The notes below the pieces were generated by a model, which saw only the letters and a list, made by a program, of their open reading frames with translations, was not told the DNA's origin and did not search any database. The position numbers and the translations under genes are program-made. This document shows positions 43,838 through 52,430 of a stretch of 64,000 nucleotides of DNA, piece by piece (within the stretch, counting starts at the first letter, position 1; every line of letters starts with the position of its first letter). The stretch is from Salinispora vitiensis. GTDB lineage: Bacteria > Actinomycetota > Actinomycetes > Mycobacteriales > Micromonosporaceae. The stretch lies in contig NZ_KB900388.1 of NCBI RefSeq assembly GCF_000378825.1, forward strand, positions 4,033,171 through 4,097,170, given 5' to 3'.

Positions 43838-44589
43838 CGACAATCAGCGTGGCGGATCTGCGGGTCAGCTACGGAAAGCGGGTCGTCCTCGACGACCTGG
43901 CCATCGAGCTGGGCGTGGGCGTGCACGGGCTGCTCGGCCCGAACGGTGCCGGCAAGACGACCCTGATGCGGGTGCTGGCCACGGTGCTGCGTCCGGATCG
44001 GGGGGAGGTCCGGCTGCTGGGGCACCGCACTGACGACCGGGTGGGGGTGCGCCAGGCCCGTCGCCGGTTGGGCTACCTGCCCCAGGCGTTCGGTTTCTAC
44101 CCGCGCTTCACCGTCCGGGAATTCGTCGAGTACTTCGCCTGGCTGCGGGAGATGCCGGCGGCGCGGATACCGCTCGCGGTGGACCGGGCCATCGAGCGGG
44201 TCGGGCTGCTCGACCGGGCGGATGACCGGATGAAGCACCTCTCCGGCGGAATGCTGCGGCGCGCCGGCATCGCCCAGGCCATCGTGAACGATCCACGGGT
44301 GCTGTTGTTGGATGAGCCGACGGCCGGGCTGGACCCGGAGCAGCGGGTGGAGTTCCGAACGTTGCTGCGGGAGCTGGGCCTCGACGCCGTGGTGCTGGTC
44401 AGCACGCACCTTGTGGAGGATGTCGCGGCGGCGTGCGCCCGGGTCAGCCTGGTCGACGATGGGCGACTGGTCTTCGCCGGCCGCCCGGAGGAGCTGATCG
44501 CGGCCGGCGGGGACGGCGACAGCGGTGACTCCCCGATCGAGCGGGGCTACACGGCGGTGTTGCGCGGCGCGCGGCAGGTGTCGCGATGA
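43834..44589 (+). CDS. ABC transporter ATP-binding protein (ABC-2 exporter type)
   Basis: A 251-residue ATPase: Walker A GPNGAGKTT, Q-loop GYLPQAFGFYPRFTV, signature HLSGGMLRRAGIAQA, Walker B LLLDEPTAGLDPEQR and switch His VSTHLVEDV. It is most like drug/lantibiotic-type or BcrA-like exporters. It overlaps the anti-sigma stop and the next gene start (ATGA junctions at 43834 and 44586), so the operon is translationally coupled. Confidence 0.92.
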   Translation: MTTISVADLRVSYGKRVVLDDLAIELGVGVHGLLGPNGAGKTTLMRVLATVLRPDRGEVRLLGHRTDDRVGVRQARRRLGYLPQAFGFYPRFTVREFVEYFAWLREMPAARIPLAVDRAIERVGLLDRADDRMKHLSGGMLRRAGIAQAIVNDPRVLLLDEPTAGLDPEQRVEFRTLLRELGLDAVVLVSTHLVEDVAAACARVSLVDDGRLVFAGRPEELIAAGGDGDSGDSPIERGYTAVLRGARQVSR

Positions 44590-45857
44590 GGCGCGCGCTG
44601 TGGGTGGAGCTACGCCGCGGCACCGCACCCGTCGCGGCGCTGGCGATGTTCGGGGCCGGGGTGTGGGTGCTGGCGGTGCACCCGGACGACTGGGGTGGCC
44701 GCTGGGTCGGCCTCGCCGACTACCTGCGGGTGCCACTGATGGTCCTCTGCCCCCTCATGGTCTGCGCCGGGGCGTGGCAGGCCGGCCGGGAACGGCGACG
44801 CGACATCGGCGAGCTGATCGCCGCCACCCCACGCCCGGGCTGGCATTCGCTGGTGGCGGCCTGGCTCGCCGTGACCCTGGCCGGGATCGCCGGCCTGATG
44901 GTCGCGTACGCCGGGGCGGCGGTGCTGGTCGCGCGGGTCGCGACCTACGACGGTGGGGCCTGGTGGCAGCGGGCGTCCGTCGGGGTCCTCGCCCTGGCCG
45001 CCGCGAGCGCGGGTGGTGTCCTCGTCGGCCGGCGGGTCCGGCTGCGGGTGGCGGCACCGATCGCCGGCCTGGCCACCTACGTGGGCCTGACAATCCTGAC
45101 CTACTGGAACGCGCCCGCCGCGCGGCTCTCCCCGGCCGACACTGTCGGGTCCGTGTACTCGCTGGTGCCGGGGTGGGTCACCGGGTTGCAGGCCACCTGG
45201 CTGGTGGCGCTGACCGTCCTGCTGCTCGCCGTCGCCGTACGCCGGTGGCGCGTGGCGCTGCTGGCCGGTGCGGTCGCCATCGCCGCCGCGGTCCCGATCA
45301 ACACCGCACCCAGCTGGTATCGCGCGCCGGCCGACCCGGCCGCGGTGGAGCTGGTCTGCACGAGCAGCGGCCCAGAGGTCTGCCTGACCCGGGTCAACGC
45401 CTTTCTGCTCGACGAGGTCGCGGCGGTGGCGCAGCCGATCCTGGCCCGGCTCGACGGGATACCCGGAGCCCCCCGGCGGGCGGTTGATGAGGCCGTCCGG
45501 CCACCTGGTGATTCCGTCCCGGAGGATGCCGACACGGTCTGGCTCCCTCTGGACTTCCAGGCCACCGCATTCGGCGACTTGGCGAATGTCGACTATCTGC
45601 GTTGGGCCTTTGGCCAGAGGGCCGGGGGCGAGTGTGCGTACTCGTTACACGGTGAAGAATTCGACCAGCGGATTCACCAGGTCGACGGCATAGCCACCGA
45701 CTGGCTGCTCGGCGGGTCGGTGCTCGGGGCAGCGGGGGCGTCGGCTGGGCTCCGCGAGCTGCCGCCGTCAGCGCAGCGTGCCTGGTACGCCGACTACCTT
45801 GACGCCGTCGGTCGCTGTGACCTCCCGGCCCTGGTCCGCTTGGCGGAGCAGCCGTGA
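44586..45857 (+). CDS. ABC-2 type permease with C-terminal extracytoplasmic domain
   Basis: A 423-residue protein with about seven hydrophobic segments in the first 250 residues (VAALAMFGAGVWVLAV, LMVLCPLMVCAGAWQAG, ALLAGAVAIAAAVPI and others). A soluble C-terminal region of about 170 residues (TAPSWYRAPADPAAVELVCT to the end) contains four visible Cys and is predicted outside the membrane. I recognise it as a permease by context and topology more than by sequence. It is coupled by 4-bp overlaps to the ATPase and to the next membrane gene. Confidence 0.75.
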   Translation: MRRALWVELRRGTAPVAALAMFGAGVWVLAVHPDDWGGRWVGLADYLRVPLMVLCPLMVCAGAWQAGRERRRDIGELIAATPRPGWHSLVAAWLAVTLAGIAGLMVAYAGAAVLVARVATYDGGAWWQRASVGVLALAAASAGGVLVGRRVRLRVAAPIAGLATYVGLTILTYWNAPAARLSPADTVGSVYSLVPGWVTGLQATWLVALTVLLLAVAVRRWRVALLAGAVAIAAAVPINTAPSWYRAPADPAAVELVCTSSGPEVCLTRVNAFLLDEVAAVAQPILARLDGIPGAPRRAVDEAVRPPGDSVPEDADTVWLPLDFQATAFGDLANVDYLRWAFGQRAGGECAYSLHGEEFDQRIHQVDGIATDWLLGGSVLGAAGASAGLRELPPSAQRAWYADYLDAVGRCDLPALVRLAEQP

Positions 45858-46498
45858 CCGGTCGGCTGCTCCGGCTGCATCTGCGCGCCCGGGGAGCGTC
45901 GGCCTTCGTGGCTGGGGTCAGCGTCATCACGCTGCTGGCCTGGGCCGGCGGAACCTGGCTCGCCGGCCGGTCCTTCTTGGACGGGCCGGCCGCCCGCCTC
46001 CCCGTGGCCCTGCTCGCCCCGCTGCTGGCCGCGGTGCTGCTCGGGTCGACCCTGGCCGGGGCCGACGAGGAGCTCGAACGTGGCACTCCGCTGCGCTGGC
46101 CGGCCTGGCGAGCCGGGCAGGTTCTCCTCGCCGTCCTCGCCGTGGCCGGGGCGCTCGTCCTGACGGGGCTGCGCGTCCCCGAGACGTTCGGCGCCCATGC
46201 GCTGGCCCGCAACACGCTCGGCTGGATCGGCCTGGTCGCTGGTGCCACGGCGCTGCTGGGCGCGCGGCTGGCGTGGCTGCCGGCCTTCGGCTACGGGTGT
46301 GCGGTCTACTTCGCCCGGCCCCGGGACACCGGCGTGTTCGTGGCGCTGTGGTCCTGGCCGGTGCAGCCCTCCGCCGTTGCCGCCTCGTGGTGGGCCGCCA
46401 GCGGGGTGTTCGTGCTCGGCCTCGTCGGCTACGCGTACCGTGGCTCCGCCGTCGGCCGCCGCTTCCGCCCCAGTCAATCACGATCTGAAGTGGACTGA
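45854..46498 (+). CDS. Second membrane subunit of the ECF-linked ABC exporter
   Basis: A 214-residue protein with about six transmembrane helices (SAFVAGVSVITLLAWAG, PVALLAPLLAAVLLG, LLAVLAVAGALVLTGL, GWIGLVAGATALLGARLAWL). The first helix has the basic flank RLLRLHLRARG. It has no recognisable enzymatic motif. ATG 45854 overlaps the stop of the preceding permease. It is the last gene of the sigma/anti-sigma/ABC operon; 115 bp separate it from the next operon. Confidence 0.75.
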   Translation: MTGRLLRLHLRARGASAFVAGVSVITLLAWAGGTWLAGRSFLDGPAARLPVALLAPLLAAVLLGSTLAGADEELERGTPLRWPAWRAGQVLLAVLAVAGALVLTGLRVPETFGAHALARNTLGWIGLVAGATALLGARLAWLPAFGYGCAVYFARPRDTGVFVALWSWPVQPSAVAASWWAASGVFVLGLVGYAYRGSAVGRRFRPSQSRSEVD

Positions 46499-46507
46499 TT
46501 ACAAACG

Positions 46508-46536
46508 TTCACAACGTACACATTGGTCGGTAGGGT
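46508..46536 (+). promoter_or_regulatory. Promoter of the cupin-to-MaoC operon
   Basis: TTCACA (46508-46513) and TAGGGT (46531-46536) are separated by exactly 17 bp and sit in an A+T-richer patch of the 115-bp gap before the cupin gene. Transcription would start near 46543, giving a leader of about 70 nt. The near-repeat AACGTTCACAACGTACACA around the -35 box might also bind a regulator. Confidence 0.5.
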
Positions 46537-46613
46537 GTCCTGATTGCGTCGCTTTGGGGCGCTCTAGCGGCAGGTCCGTTGGGGCTCCCGTGGTAGAAGA
46601 CGGAGGACGGATC

Positions 46614-47459
46614 GTGACGGTTCCGCAGGAGACTGGCGTACCAGTCGCCCGCATGACGTTCGAGGAGTTCCGGGCGCTCGGCCCCGGCGGCCTCTTCAGG
46701 ACCGACGTACCGACGGTGATCTCACTGCCGGAAAGCGTGCGCGGGCTCGGGCGCGAGGGGGTGGCGGCCCGGCTGGCCGACATGACCGTCACCCTGTTCA
46801 CCGAACCGGGCGACAAGCACCACCCCGGGCGCTGGGAGACCCGGGACATCACCCTGCGGGACTTCTTCGCCGACGAGCGCCACCTGACCGAGTCCGACAC
46901 CTGGCACCGGGTGGTGTCGAACATCCGGAACAGCCCGGCCGACGTCAACGCCGTGATCGGCTTCGACGCCGAGGGGTTCTTCGGCTACGGCAGCTCGCTG
47001 TACGCGGCCAACCTCTGGATCAGCCACCGCGGCGTCTTCACCAAGAACCACTTCGACGAGTTCGAGAACTTCAACATCGCGCTGGAGGGCCGCAAGCGGT
47101 TCATCATCGCGCCGCCCGGGTCCCGCGACTACTACCCCCGGTCGATGCTGCGCGGCTTCGGAGACAAGTCCCACGTGTTCGACCTCGACAACGTCGACCT
47201 GGGGCGCTATCCGAAAGTGGCGCCGAAGCTCGCCCAGCGCCGCGACTTCGTCCTCGAACCCGGCCACATGCTCTACCTGCCGCTCGGCTGGTGGCACCAG
47301 GCCGAATCCCTCGACCCCATCAACATCAATGTCAACTTCTGGTTGAAGTCGAAGAAGATTCTGCGCCGGCCACATGTGCTGGGCGTCGCCCTCTACACGT
47401 ACGCCTACCGGCGATTCAAGGGCGTCTACAGCTACCAGCCCACCGAGGTGAACTCGTGA
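46614..47459 (+). CDS. Cupin-like (JmjC/cupin_8) oxygenase-like protein
   Basis: A 281-residue protein from GTG 46614, with GGAGG 7-8 bases upstream. The double-stranded beta-helix core shows HFDEFENFNIALEGRKRFII (His-x-Asp iron site, about residues 148-150) and YLPLGWWHQAES (distal His, about 228), the layout of Fe(II)/2-oxoglutarate JmjC-like hydroxylases. FIIAPPGSRDYYP is the usual strand after the first ligands. Enzymatic hydroxylation of an amino acid or intermediate is inferred. The stop overlaps the next gene start (GTGA). Confidence 0.82.
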   Translation: MTVPQETGVPVARMTFEEFRALGPGGLFRTDVPTVISLPESVRGLGREGVAARLADMTVTLFTEPGDKHHPGRWETRDITLRDFFADERHLTESDTWHRVVSNIRNSPADVNAVIGFDAEGFFGYGSSLYAANLWISHRGVFTKNHFDEFENFNIALEGRKRFIIAPPGSRDYYPRSMLRGFGDKSHVFDLDNVDLGRYPKVAPKLAQRRDFVLEPGHMLYLPLGWWHQAESLDPININVNFWLKSKKILRRPHVLGVALYTYAYRRFKGVYSYQPTEVNS

Positions 47460-48709
47460 GCGACCGCAAGACCATCACCCCCACGCACCGGTACCGCAAC
47501 AACGACAAACTCATCGGCATCGGCAACGCCTTCTGGAACATGTCCGAGGCGAACGGGGTCGCCGGCATCGTCGGTGACCTCGCCGACGGGACGTTCACCA
47601 TGGCCGACGGCCACCAGTTCGTGAACTTCACCGTCTGCTCCTATCTGGACCTGGACACCCACCCGAAGGTCATCGACGGCGCGGTCGCGGCGCTGCGCCG
47701 GTTCAACGTGCTGGACCACTGCATTCCGCGCACCCGGGTGCAGACTCCGGTGCTGCTGGAGCTGGAGGAGTCCCTCGGCGAACTCTTCGGCGCGATGGTG
47801 ATCAGCGCGGTCTCCACCGCGGCGGCGAGCACCGGCCTGCTGCCGCTGATCGCCTCCGGTCACCTCGGCGACGGCACCCGGCCACTGATGGTCTTCGACA
47901 AGAACGCCCACGTCTCGCTGGCCAACGCCAAGCCGAGCTGCGCCGACGAGTCCGAGGTGGTCACCTGCAAGCACCACGACCTCGACTACCTCGAAGACAT
48001 GTGCCGCAGCTACGAACGGGTCTGCTACGTGGTGGACGGCGCCGACAGCCTCGGCGGCTACGCCCCGGTCAAGGAGCTCGCCGACCTGCAGGATAAGTAC
48101 AACATGCTGGTCTTCTACGACGACTCGCACTCGCTGTCGGCGTACGGGCAGCGGGGGATCGGCTACGTGCGGAGCCACGCGCCCCTCCTCGACGAGCGCA
48201 CCATCACCGTCGCCACGCTGAGCAAGGGCTTCGGCGCGGGCGGTACGGCGGTCCTGCTCGACGGCTACCCGCACGAGACCCGTCGACTCGTCGAACGCTT
48301 CGCCGGCCCGCTGGGCTACTCGCAGAAGATGAACGCCGCCGCCGTCGGCGCCGCGCTCGCCTCCGCGGAGATTCACCGCACCGAGGAGCTGGACCAGCTC
48401 CAGGGGCGGCTCCGCGCCAACATCGCGTTGTTCGACTCGCTGCTCGACACCGAGCAGTCCGGCGAGTCGTACCCGATCCGGTTGGTGCCGATGAGCGACG
48501 ACACGGTCGTCGACGCCGCCCAGCAGGTCTTCGCCGCCGGTTTCTACACCTCGCCGGTGTTCTTCCCGATCGTCGCCCGGGGCACCGCAGGGCTGCGGGT
48601 GATGCTGCGCGCCGGCCAGACCGAGGAGCAGATCCGACGGCTCTGCGCGGTCCTGGTGCAGGCCGGGGCGCGTCCGGCCGCCCCGCTCGACGGGACGGTC
48701 GTCCGATGA
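47456..48709 (+). CDS. Divergent alpha-oxoamine synthase (BioF/KBL/SPT/ALAS family PLP enzyme)
   Basis: A 417-residue fold-type I PLP enzyme. The Schiff-base Lys is in TVATLSKGFGAGGTAVLL (about residue 263); the PLP-Asp region is MLVFYDDSHSLSAYGQRGIG; the N-terminal block FVNFTVCSYLDLDTHPKVID corresponds to the N-Y-L-G-L of the family. The usual G-S-x-x-S-R-x-x-x-G segment is replaced by NVLDHCIPRTRVQTPVLLEL, so substrate use may be unusual. Family members condense an amino acid with an acyl-CoA, losing CO2, to give an alpha-amino ketone. Coupled to both neighbours by 4-bp overlaps. Confidence 0.85.
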   Translation: MSDRKTITPTHRYRNNDKLIGIGNAFWNMSEANGVAGIVGDLADGTFTMADGHQFVNFTVCSYLDLDTHPKVIDGAVAALRRFNVLDHCIPRTRVQTPVLLELEESLGELFGAMVISAVSTAAASTGLLPLIASGHLGDGTRPLMVFDKNAHVSLANAKPSCADESEVVTCKHHDLDYLEDMCRSYERVCYVVDGADSLGGYAPVKELADLQDKYNMLVFYDDSHSLSAYGQRGIGYVRSHAPLLDERTITVATLSKGFGAGGTAVLLDGYPHETRRLVERFAGPLGYSQKMNAAAVGAALASAEIHRTEELDQLQGRLRANIALFDSLLDTEQSGESYPIRLVPMSDDTVVDAAQQVFAAGFYTSPVFFPIVARGTAGLRVMLRAGQTEEQIRRLCAVLVQAGARPAAPLDGTVVR

Positions 48710-49566
48710 GCGGCGCCCTGCGCGCCATCCCGCGCAGCATCCTCTACACCCCGGCGCTGTCCCTGGACCGGGTCGTGAACGCCTGGTCGTACGACGCGGA
48801 CGTGCACCTGATCGACCTGGAGGACTCCGTACCCCCGGCGGAGAAGCCGGCCGCGCGGGTGGTCTGCCGGGACGCGTTGGACAAGGCCCCCCAGCCAGCC
48901 AACGTCGCCGTCCGCATCAACGAGCTGGGCAGCGTCGAGGCCGTACACGACCTGCTGCTGCTCGCGGAGTGCTCGGTGCGGCCCGGCATCGTCGTGATGA
49001 CCATGGTCACCTCCGCGGCCGAGGTCACCCTGCTGCGGCGGATCCTGGCCTCGGCCGGCGCCCAGCCGGAGATCTACGTGACGGTGGAGACCGTCGAGGC
49101 GGTCACCGGGATCGACGCGATCGCCGAGGCGGCTGACGGGCTGGTGCTGGGCTCGGCCGACCTAGCCGCCACGCTGAACGTCGAGATCACCTGGGCGGCG
49201 ATGCTCGCCGCCCGGCAGGCGATGGCGATGGCCTGCGCGCGGCACGGCACGGCCTGCGTCGACACCGCCAACTTCCGGCTCTCCGAGCCGGCCGTGCTGG
49301 CGGAGGAGACCGTGCGGGTGCGGGCCCTCGGCTTCCACGGCAAAGCGACGGTGCACCCCAGCGAACTGGCCACCATCAACCAGGCCCTGCGCCCGCAGGA
49401 CAACGACCTGCGGCTGGCCCGCCGGGTGGTCTCGGCGGTCGGCAGTGCCAACGGCGGCATCGCCGTGCTGGACGGCAGCATGGTGGGACCACCGTTCGCC
49501 CGGATGGCCCACGCCACCGTGGCACGTCAGGACGCGTGGGAAGCCCGATTCGGCGGTGCCCGATGA
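48706..49566 (+). CDS. CitE-like HpcH/HpaI family lyase
   Basis: A 286-residue TIM-barrel C-C lyase. SILYTPALSLDRVVNAWS, HLIDLEDSVPPAEKPAAR (Mg-binding Glu/Asp), VAVRINELGS, VETVEAVTGID and LVLGSADLAATL are the CitE/citramalyl-CoA/malyl-CoA lyase signatures, and the C-terminal GFHGKATVHPSELATIN is conserved. Such enzymes cleave or form beta-hydroxyacyl-CoA esters (malyl-, citramalyl-, methylmalyl-CoA). Here it may supply or consume the acyl-CoA used by the alpha-oxoamine synthase. ATG 48706 overlaps the previous stop. Confidence 0.87.
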   Translation: MSGALRAIPRSILYTPALSLDRVVNAWSYDADVHLIDLEDSVPPAEKPAARVVCRDALDKAPQPANVAVRINELGSVEAVHDLLLLAECSVRPGIVVMTMVTSAAEVTLLRRILASAGAQPEIYVTVETVEAVTGIDAIAEAADGLVLGSADLAATLNVEITWAAMLAARQAMAMACARHGTACVDTANFRLSEPAVLAEETVRVRALGFHGKATVHPSELATINQALRPQDNDLRLARRVVSAVGSANGGIAVLDGSMVGPPFARMAHATVARQDAWEARFGGAR

Positions 49567-50546
49567 CCGCGACGGCGATGGTCACCGCCGCCGACATGGC
49601 AGGTGCGCGCCGGATGACCCAGGTGATCGACGTACTCGGCGAGATGTTCGTGGACCTCGCCACCGGCCGGACCCGCTCCCCGGCCCGTACGGTCGTGGAG
49701 CACGGCGAGCAGCGGGTGCTGCTGGTCAGCCCGGCCGTCTGGGAGCGGCGTGGGGTCGGCAGCGTCAAGGTCACCACCCTGACCCCGGACAACCCCGGGC
49801 GGGGGCTGCCGCTGATCCACGGGATCGTCGCCCTCACCGACCTGGAGACCGGGCAGATCACCGCGCTGCTGGACGGCGCCGAGCTGACCGCCGTACGGAC
49901 CGGGGCGGTGGCGGCCCTGGCCACCCGTTTCTGCACCGCCGCCACCGCCGATGACCTCGCCGTCATCGGTGCCGGGGTGCAGGCCCGCGCGCTCATCCGG
50001 GCGGTGGCGGCGGTACGTCCGATCAAGACCCTGCGGGTCTTCTCGCGCACCCGGGCCGGTGCGGAGAAGCTCGCCGAGGAGATGCGGGCGACGACGTCGA
50101 TCCGGGTGACGGTCTGCGACAGCGCGAAGACCGCCGTCGCGGACGCGCCGATCATCTGCACGGCCACCTCCACCAGCGACAGCACGCCGGTGGTGGCGGC
50201 GGACTGGGTGGCGCCCGGGGCGCACCTGAACGTGATCGGCGGTACCCACCCGGACGCGGTCGAGGTGGACCCGGCTCTGCTGGGTGATGCGGTGACCGTG
50301 GTCGAGGAGCAGTCCGCCGCGCTGAACGGCGCCGGCGAGGTTCGGGCCGCCCTCGCCGCTGGTCTGCTCGCCGCCGAGGACCTGCGCGAGCTGGGCCGCC
50401 TCGTCGCCGGCGAGGTCGAGTTCGGTGGCCGAAACTCGGTGCTGCGTACCGTCGGGATGGCCATTGAGGACACCGCCGCGGCGGTGGCGCTCCACGAGGC
50501 GGTGGCGGCGCGCGGCGCGGTGGGAGAGTCGGATGCGCGGGGTTGA
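49563..50546 (+). CDS. Ornithine cyclodeaminase / mu-crystallin family protein
   Basis: A 327-residue NAD(P)-dependent enzyme. The catalytic-type Lys is in GVGSVKVTTLTPDN, followed by HGIVALTDLETGQITALLDG, ELTAVRTGAVAALAT, the Rossmann loop LAVIGAGVQARALIR and the Asp region NVIGGTHPDAVEVDP. The family includes ornithine and lysine cyclodeaminases, ketimine reductases, alanine dehydrogenases and SbnB, which makes 2,3-diaminopropionate precursors. Oxidation or reduction of an amino/imino acid is the safe statement. ATG 49563 overlaps the CitE-like stop. Confidence 0.87.
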   Translation: MTATAMVTAADMAGARRMTQVIDVLGEMFVDLATGRTRSPARTVVEHGEQRVLLVSPAVWERRGVGSVKVTTLTPDNPGRGLPLIHGIVALTDLETGQITALLDGAELTAVRTGAVAALATRFCTAATADDLAVIGAGVQARALIRAVAAVRPIKTLRVFSRTRAGAEKLAEEMRATTSIRVTVCDSAKTAVADAPIICTATSTSDSTPVVAADWVAPGAHLNVIGGTHPDAVEVDPALLGDAVTVVEEQSAALNGAGEVRAALAAGLLAAEDLRELGRLVAGEVEFGGRNSVLRTVGMAIEDTAAAVALHEAVAARGAVGESDARG

Positions 50547-51885
50547 ACCGGTCGCCACGACCGGACACCCGTGGTTCGGCGATCAACGGCTGGCGCCGGC
50601 CGCGTCGGCAGAGACGCTCCGGCGCCGGCTACGCGACGTGCTGCAGGACACCGGCTGGCCGTACCAGCCGGTGCTGCCGGCCGCGCCGATGACCATCCCC
50701 CGGGCCTCGTACGCGGAGCTGTTCCGGGTGGCCGGTGTCCTGGTGGGGCTGCTGCGCCGAACCGCCCTGGAGACCGCGCCCACCGCTCGGGAGCGGCTGG
50801 CGGTCTACCGGATGCCGGCCAGCGAGGACCAGCTCTGGCTGCGCGACCCTCTCCTCGACGAGCGGTACGCGGACTGGGTGGCCCGGCCCGACGCGGTTGT
50901 CGGCCCGGACGGGCTGCGCTTCGTGGAGTTCAACGTCAGTGGCGCGCTCACCGGTGCGGTGGAGACGCAGAGCCGCCTGGACGTGTGGCGTGGGCTCTAC
51001 GCCGACGCCGACGGCCGGCTGCCGTACCGCTCGCCGGATCCGTTCGCCGTACGCGCCGAGATGTTTCGCGCGCTCAGCGCGGAGCTGGCGGTGGCGCCCC
51101 GGGTGGCCCTCGTCGGCAGCGCCCAGGTCACGGGAGTTACCGGTTACTACTTCGAGGTTGAGGCCGAGTATCACCGCAGCCAGGGGCTTTCCACCCGGTT
51201 CTTCGAGCCGAAGGAGCTGCACGAGGCGTGGGACTGCCCGCCGGAGCTGCGCTATCCGATCGGGCTGCGCAACTTCACCATCCCGGACTGGAACGACGCC
51301 GGCGTCCCCACGGCCGAGGTGCAGCAGGCCCTGGACCACGGCACCCTGCTGGTCGGTACCCAGACCGCCACCTTCCTGCACAGCAAGCTGACCATGGGCC
51401 TGCTCTCGGAGGGGCGGCCCTGGCTGACCGCGGCCGAGCGGGCCCTGGTCAACCGGTACCTGCCCTGGACCCGGGTGCTCTCCGAGCGACGGACCGAACG
51501 CGCGGGCGAGCAGGTTGACCTGCTGCCGTACGTGTTGCGCAACCGCGAGCGGCTGGTGCTCAAGGAGGCGCTGGGTGACTGCGGCAAGCAGGTGGTGATC
51601 GGACCAGAGGTGACTGCCGCGGAGTGGGAGACCGCGGTGGCGGCCGGGGCCGACGGCACCAGCATCGTGCAGGAGTTCGTCCCGCCCCAGACCTGCCGGG
51701 TGACGTTGCTGGCCGACGGCGCCGACGAACCCCACGACGCCGACGTTGCCCCGGTGCTGGGGCCGCTGCTGTTCGGCGGCCGGCCGGCGGGGCTGTGGTG
51801 CCGCTACCGCACCGACGGCGCGGCCGGAATCGTCAACGCCCGGGGATCGGCCACCGGGGCGGACAACGCCATGGTGGCGCTCTGA
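50533..51885 (+). CDS. Circularly permuted ATP-grasp ligase-like protein
   Basis: A 450-residue protein from ATG 50533 (GGGAGAG upstream), overlapping the cyclodeaminase-family gene by 14 bp. LRFVEFNVSGALTGAVETQS and the C-terminal block VLKEALGDCGKQVVIG, SIVQEFVPPQTCRVTL, LLFGGRPAGLWCRYR, NARGSATGADNAMVAL resemble the type-2 circularly permuted ATP-grasp / glutathionylspermidine-synthase-like group, in which the ATP-binding Lys and acidic Mg ligands come late. Such enzymes join a carboxylate to an amine using ATP. The product is unknown. Confidence 0.75.
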   Translation: MRGVEPVATTGHPWFGDQRLAPAASAETLRRRLRDVLQDTGWPYQPVLPAAPMTIPRASYAELFRVAGVLVGLLRRTALETAPTARERLAVYRMPASEDQLWLRDPLLDERYADWVARPDAVVGPDGLRFVEFNVSGALTGAVETQSRLDVWRGLYADADGRLPYRSPDPFAVRAEMFRALSAELAVAPRVALVGSAQVTGVTGYYFEVEAEYHRSQGLSTRFFEPKELHEAWDCPPELRYPIGLRNFTIPDWNDAGVPTAEVQQALDHGTLLVGTQTATFLHSKLTMGLLSEGRPWLTAAERALVNRYLPWTRVLSERRTERAGEQVDLLPYVLRNRERLVLKEALGDCGKQVVIGPEVTAAEWETAVAAGADGTSIVQEFVPPQTCRVTLLADGADEPHDADVAPVLGPLLFGGRPAGLWCRYRTDGAAGIVNARGSATGADNAMVAL

Positions 51886-51938
51886 CGGTCCCGGGCGGCC
51901 CCTGACCCTATCCACCTGAAACGTCGGAGAGGCAGCAG

Positions 51939-52430
51939 ATGACGCTACGCCGAGTCAGCGACCACGAGTACATCGAAGAGCACGGTGGGGACTACGAGGA
52001 CTTCGAACCCGGGATGGTGATCCGGCACTGGCCGGGACGCACCCTCTCCGAGGCCGACAACACCTGGTTGACGCTGTTGACGATGAACCAGCATCCGCTG
52101 CACTTCGATCAGCACTACGCCGCCGGCGCCGAGTATGGCCGGGTACTGGTCAACAGTGGCATCACCCTCTGCCTGATCGGCGGGATGACCGTGCAGGCGC
52201 TCTCCGCGCGCGCCGTGGCCAATCTGGGTTGGGACAAGGTGCGCCTCAAGGAGCCCGTCTTCGTCGGGGACACTCTCTACGCGACGAGCCGGATCCTGCG
52301 GAAGCGGCTGTCCCGGTCCCGTCCCGGCAACGGGATCGTGACGGTGGAGACAACGGGTACGAAAGCGACCGGAGAGCCGGTGATCGTTTTTGAGCGATCC
52401 TTCCTGGTCCGCTGCCGGGAGGCTGGCTGA
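51939..52430 (+). CDS. MaoC family dehydratase/hydratase
   Basis: A 163-residue hotdog-fold (R)-hydratase-like protein. The catalytic Asp/His motif is in NQHPLHFDQHYAAGAEYGRV (about residues 47-66), with VNSGITLCLIGGM after it and the strand VRLKEPVFVGDTLYATSRI. MaoC proteins hydrate enoyl-CoAs or dehydrate beta-hydroxyacyl-CoAs; MaoC/CitE pairs occur in mesaconyl-CoA/methylmalyl-CoA chemistry, which supports joint action with the CitE-like protein. Start ATG 51939, 53 bp after the ATP-grasp gene, with GGAGAGGCAG upstream. It is the last gene of the operon. Confidence 0.87.
   Translation: MTLRRVSDHEYIEEHGGDYEDFEPGMVIRHWPGRTLSEADNTWLTLLTMNQHPLHFDQHYAAGAEYGRVLVNSGITLCLIGGMTVQALSARAVANLGWDKVRLKEPVFVGDTLYATSRILRKRLSRSRPGNGIVTVETTGTKATGEPVIVFERSFLVRCREAG

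Noticed and set aside
46499..52430. Joining the ECF/ABC operon and the cupin-to-MaoC operon into one cluster
   Set aside because: A 115-bp gap with a good promoter separates them, while all junctions within each block overlap or nearly overlap. The ABC could export the product, but nothing in the sequence shows it.
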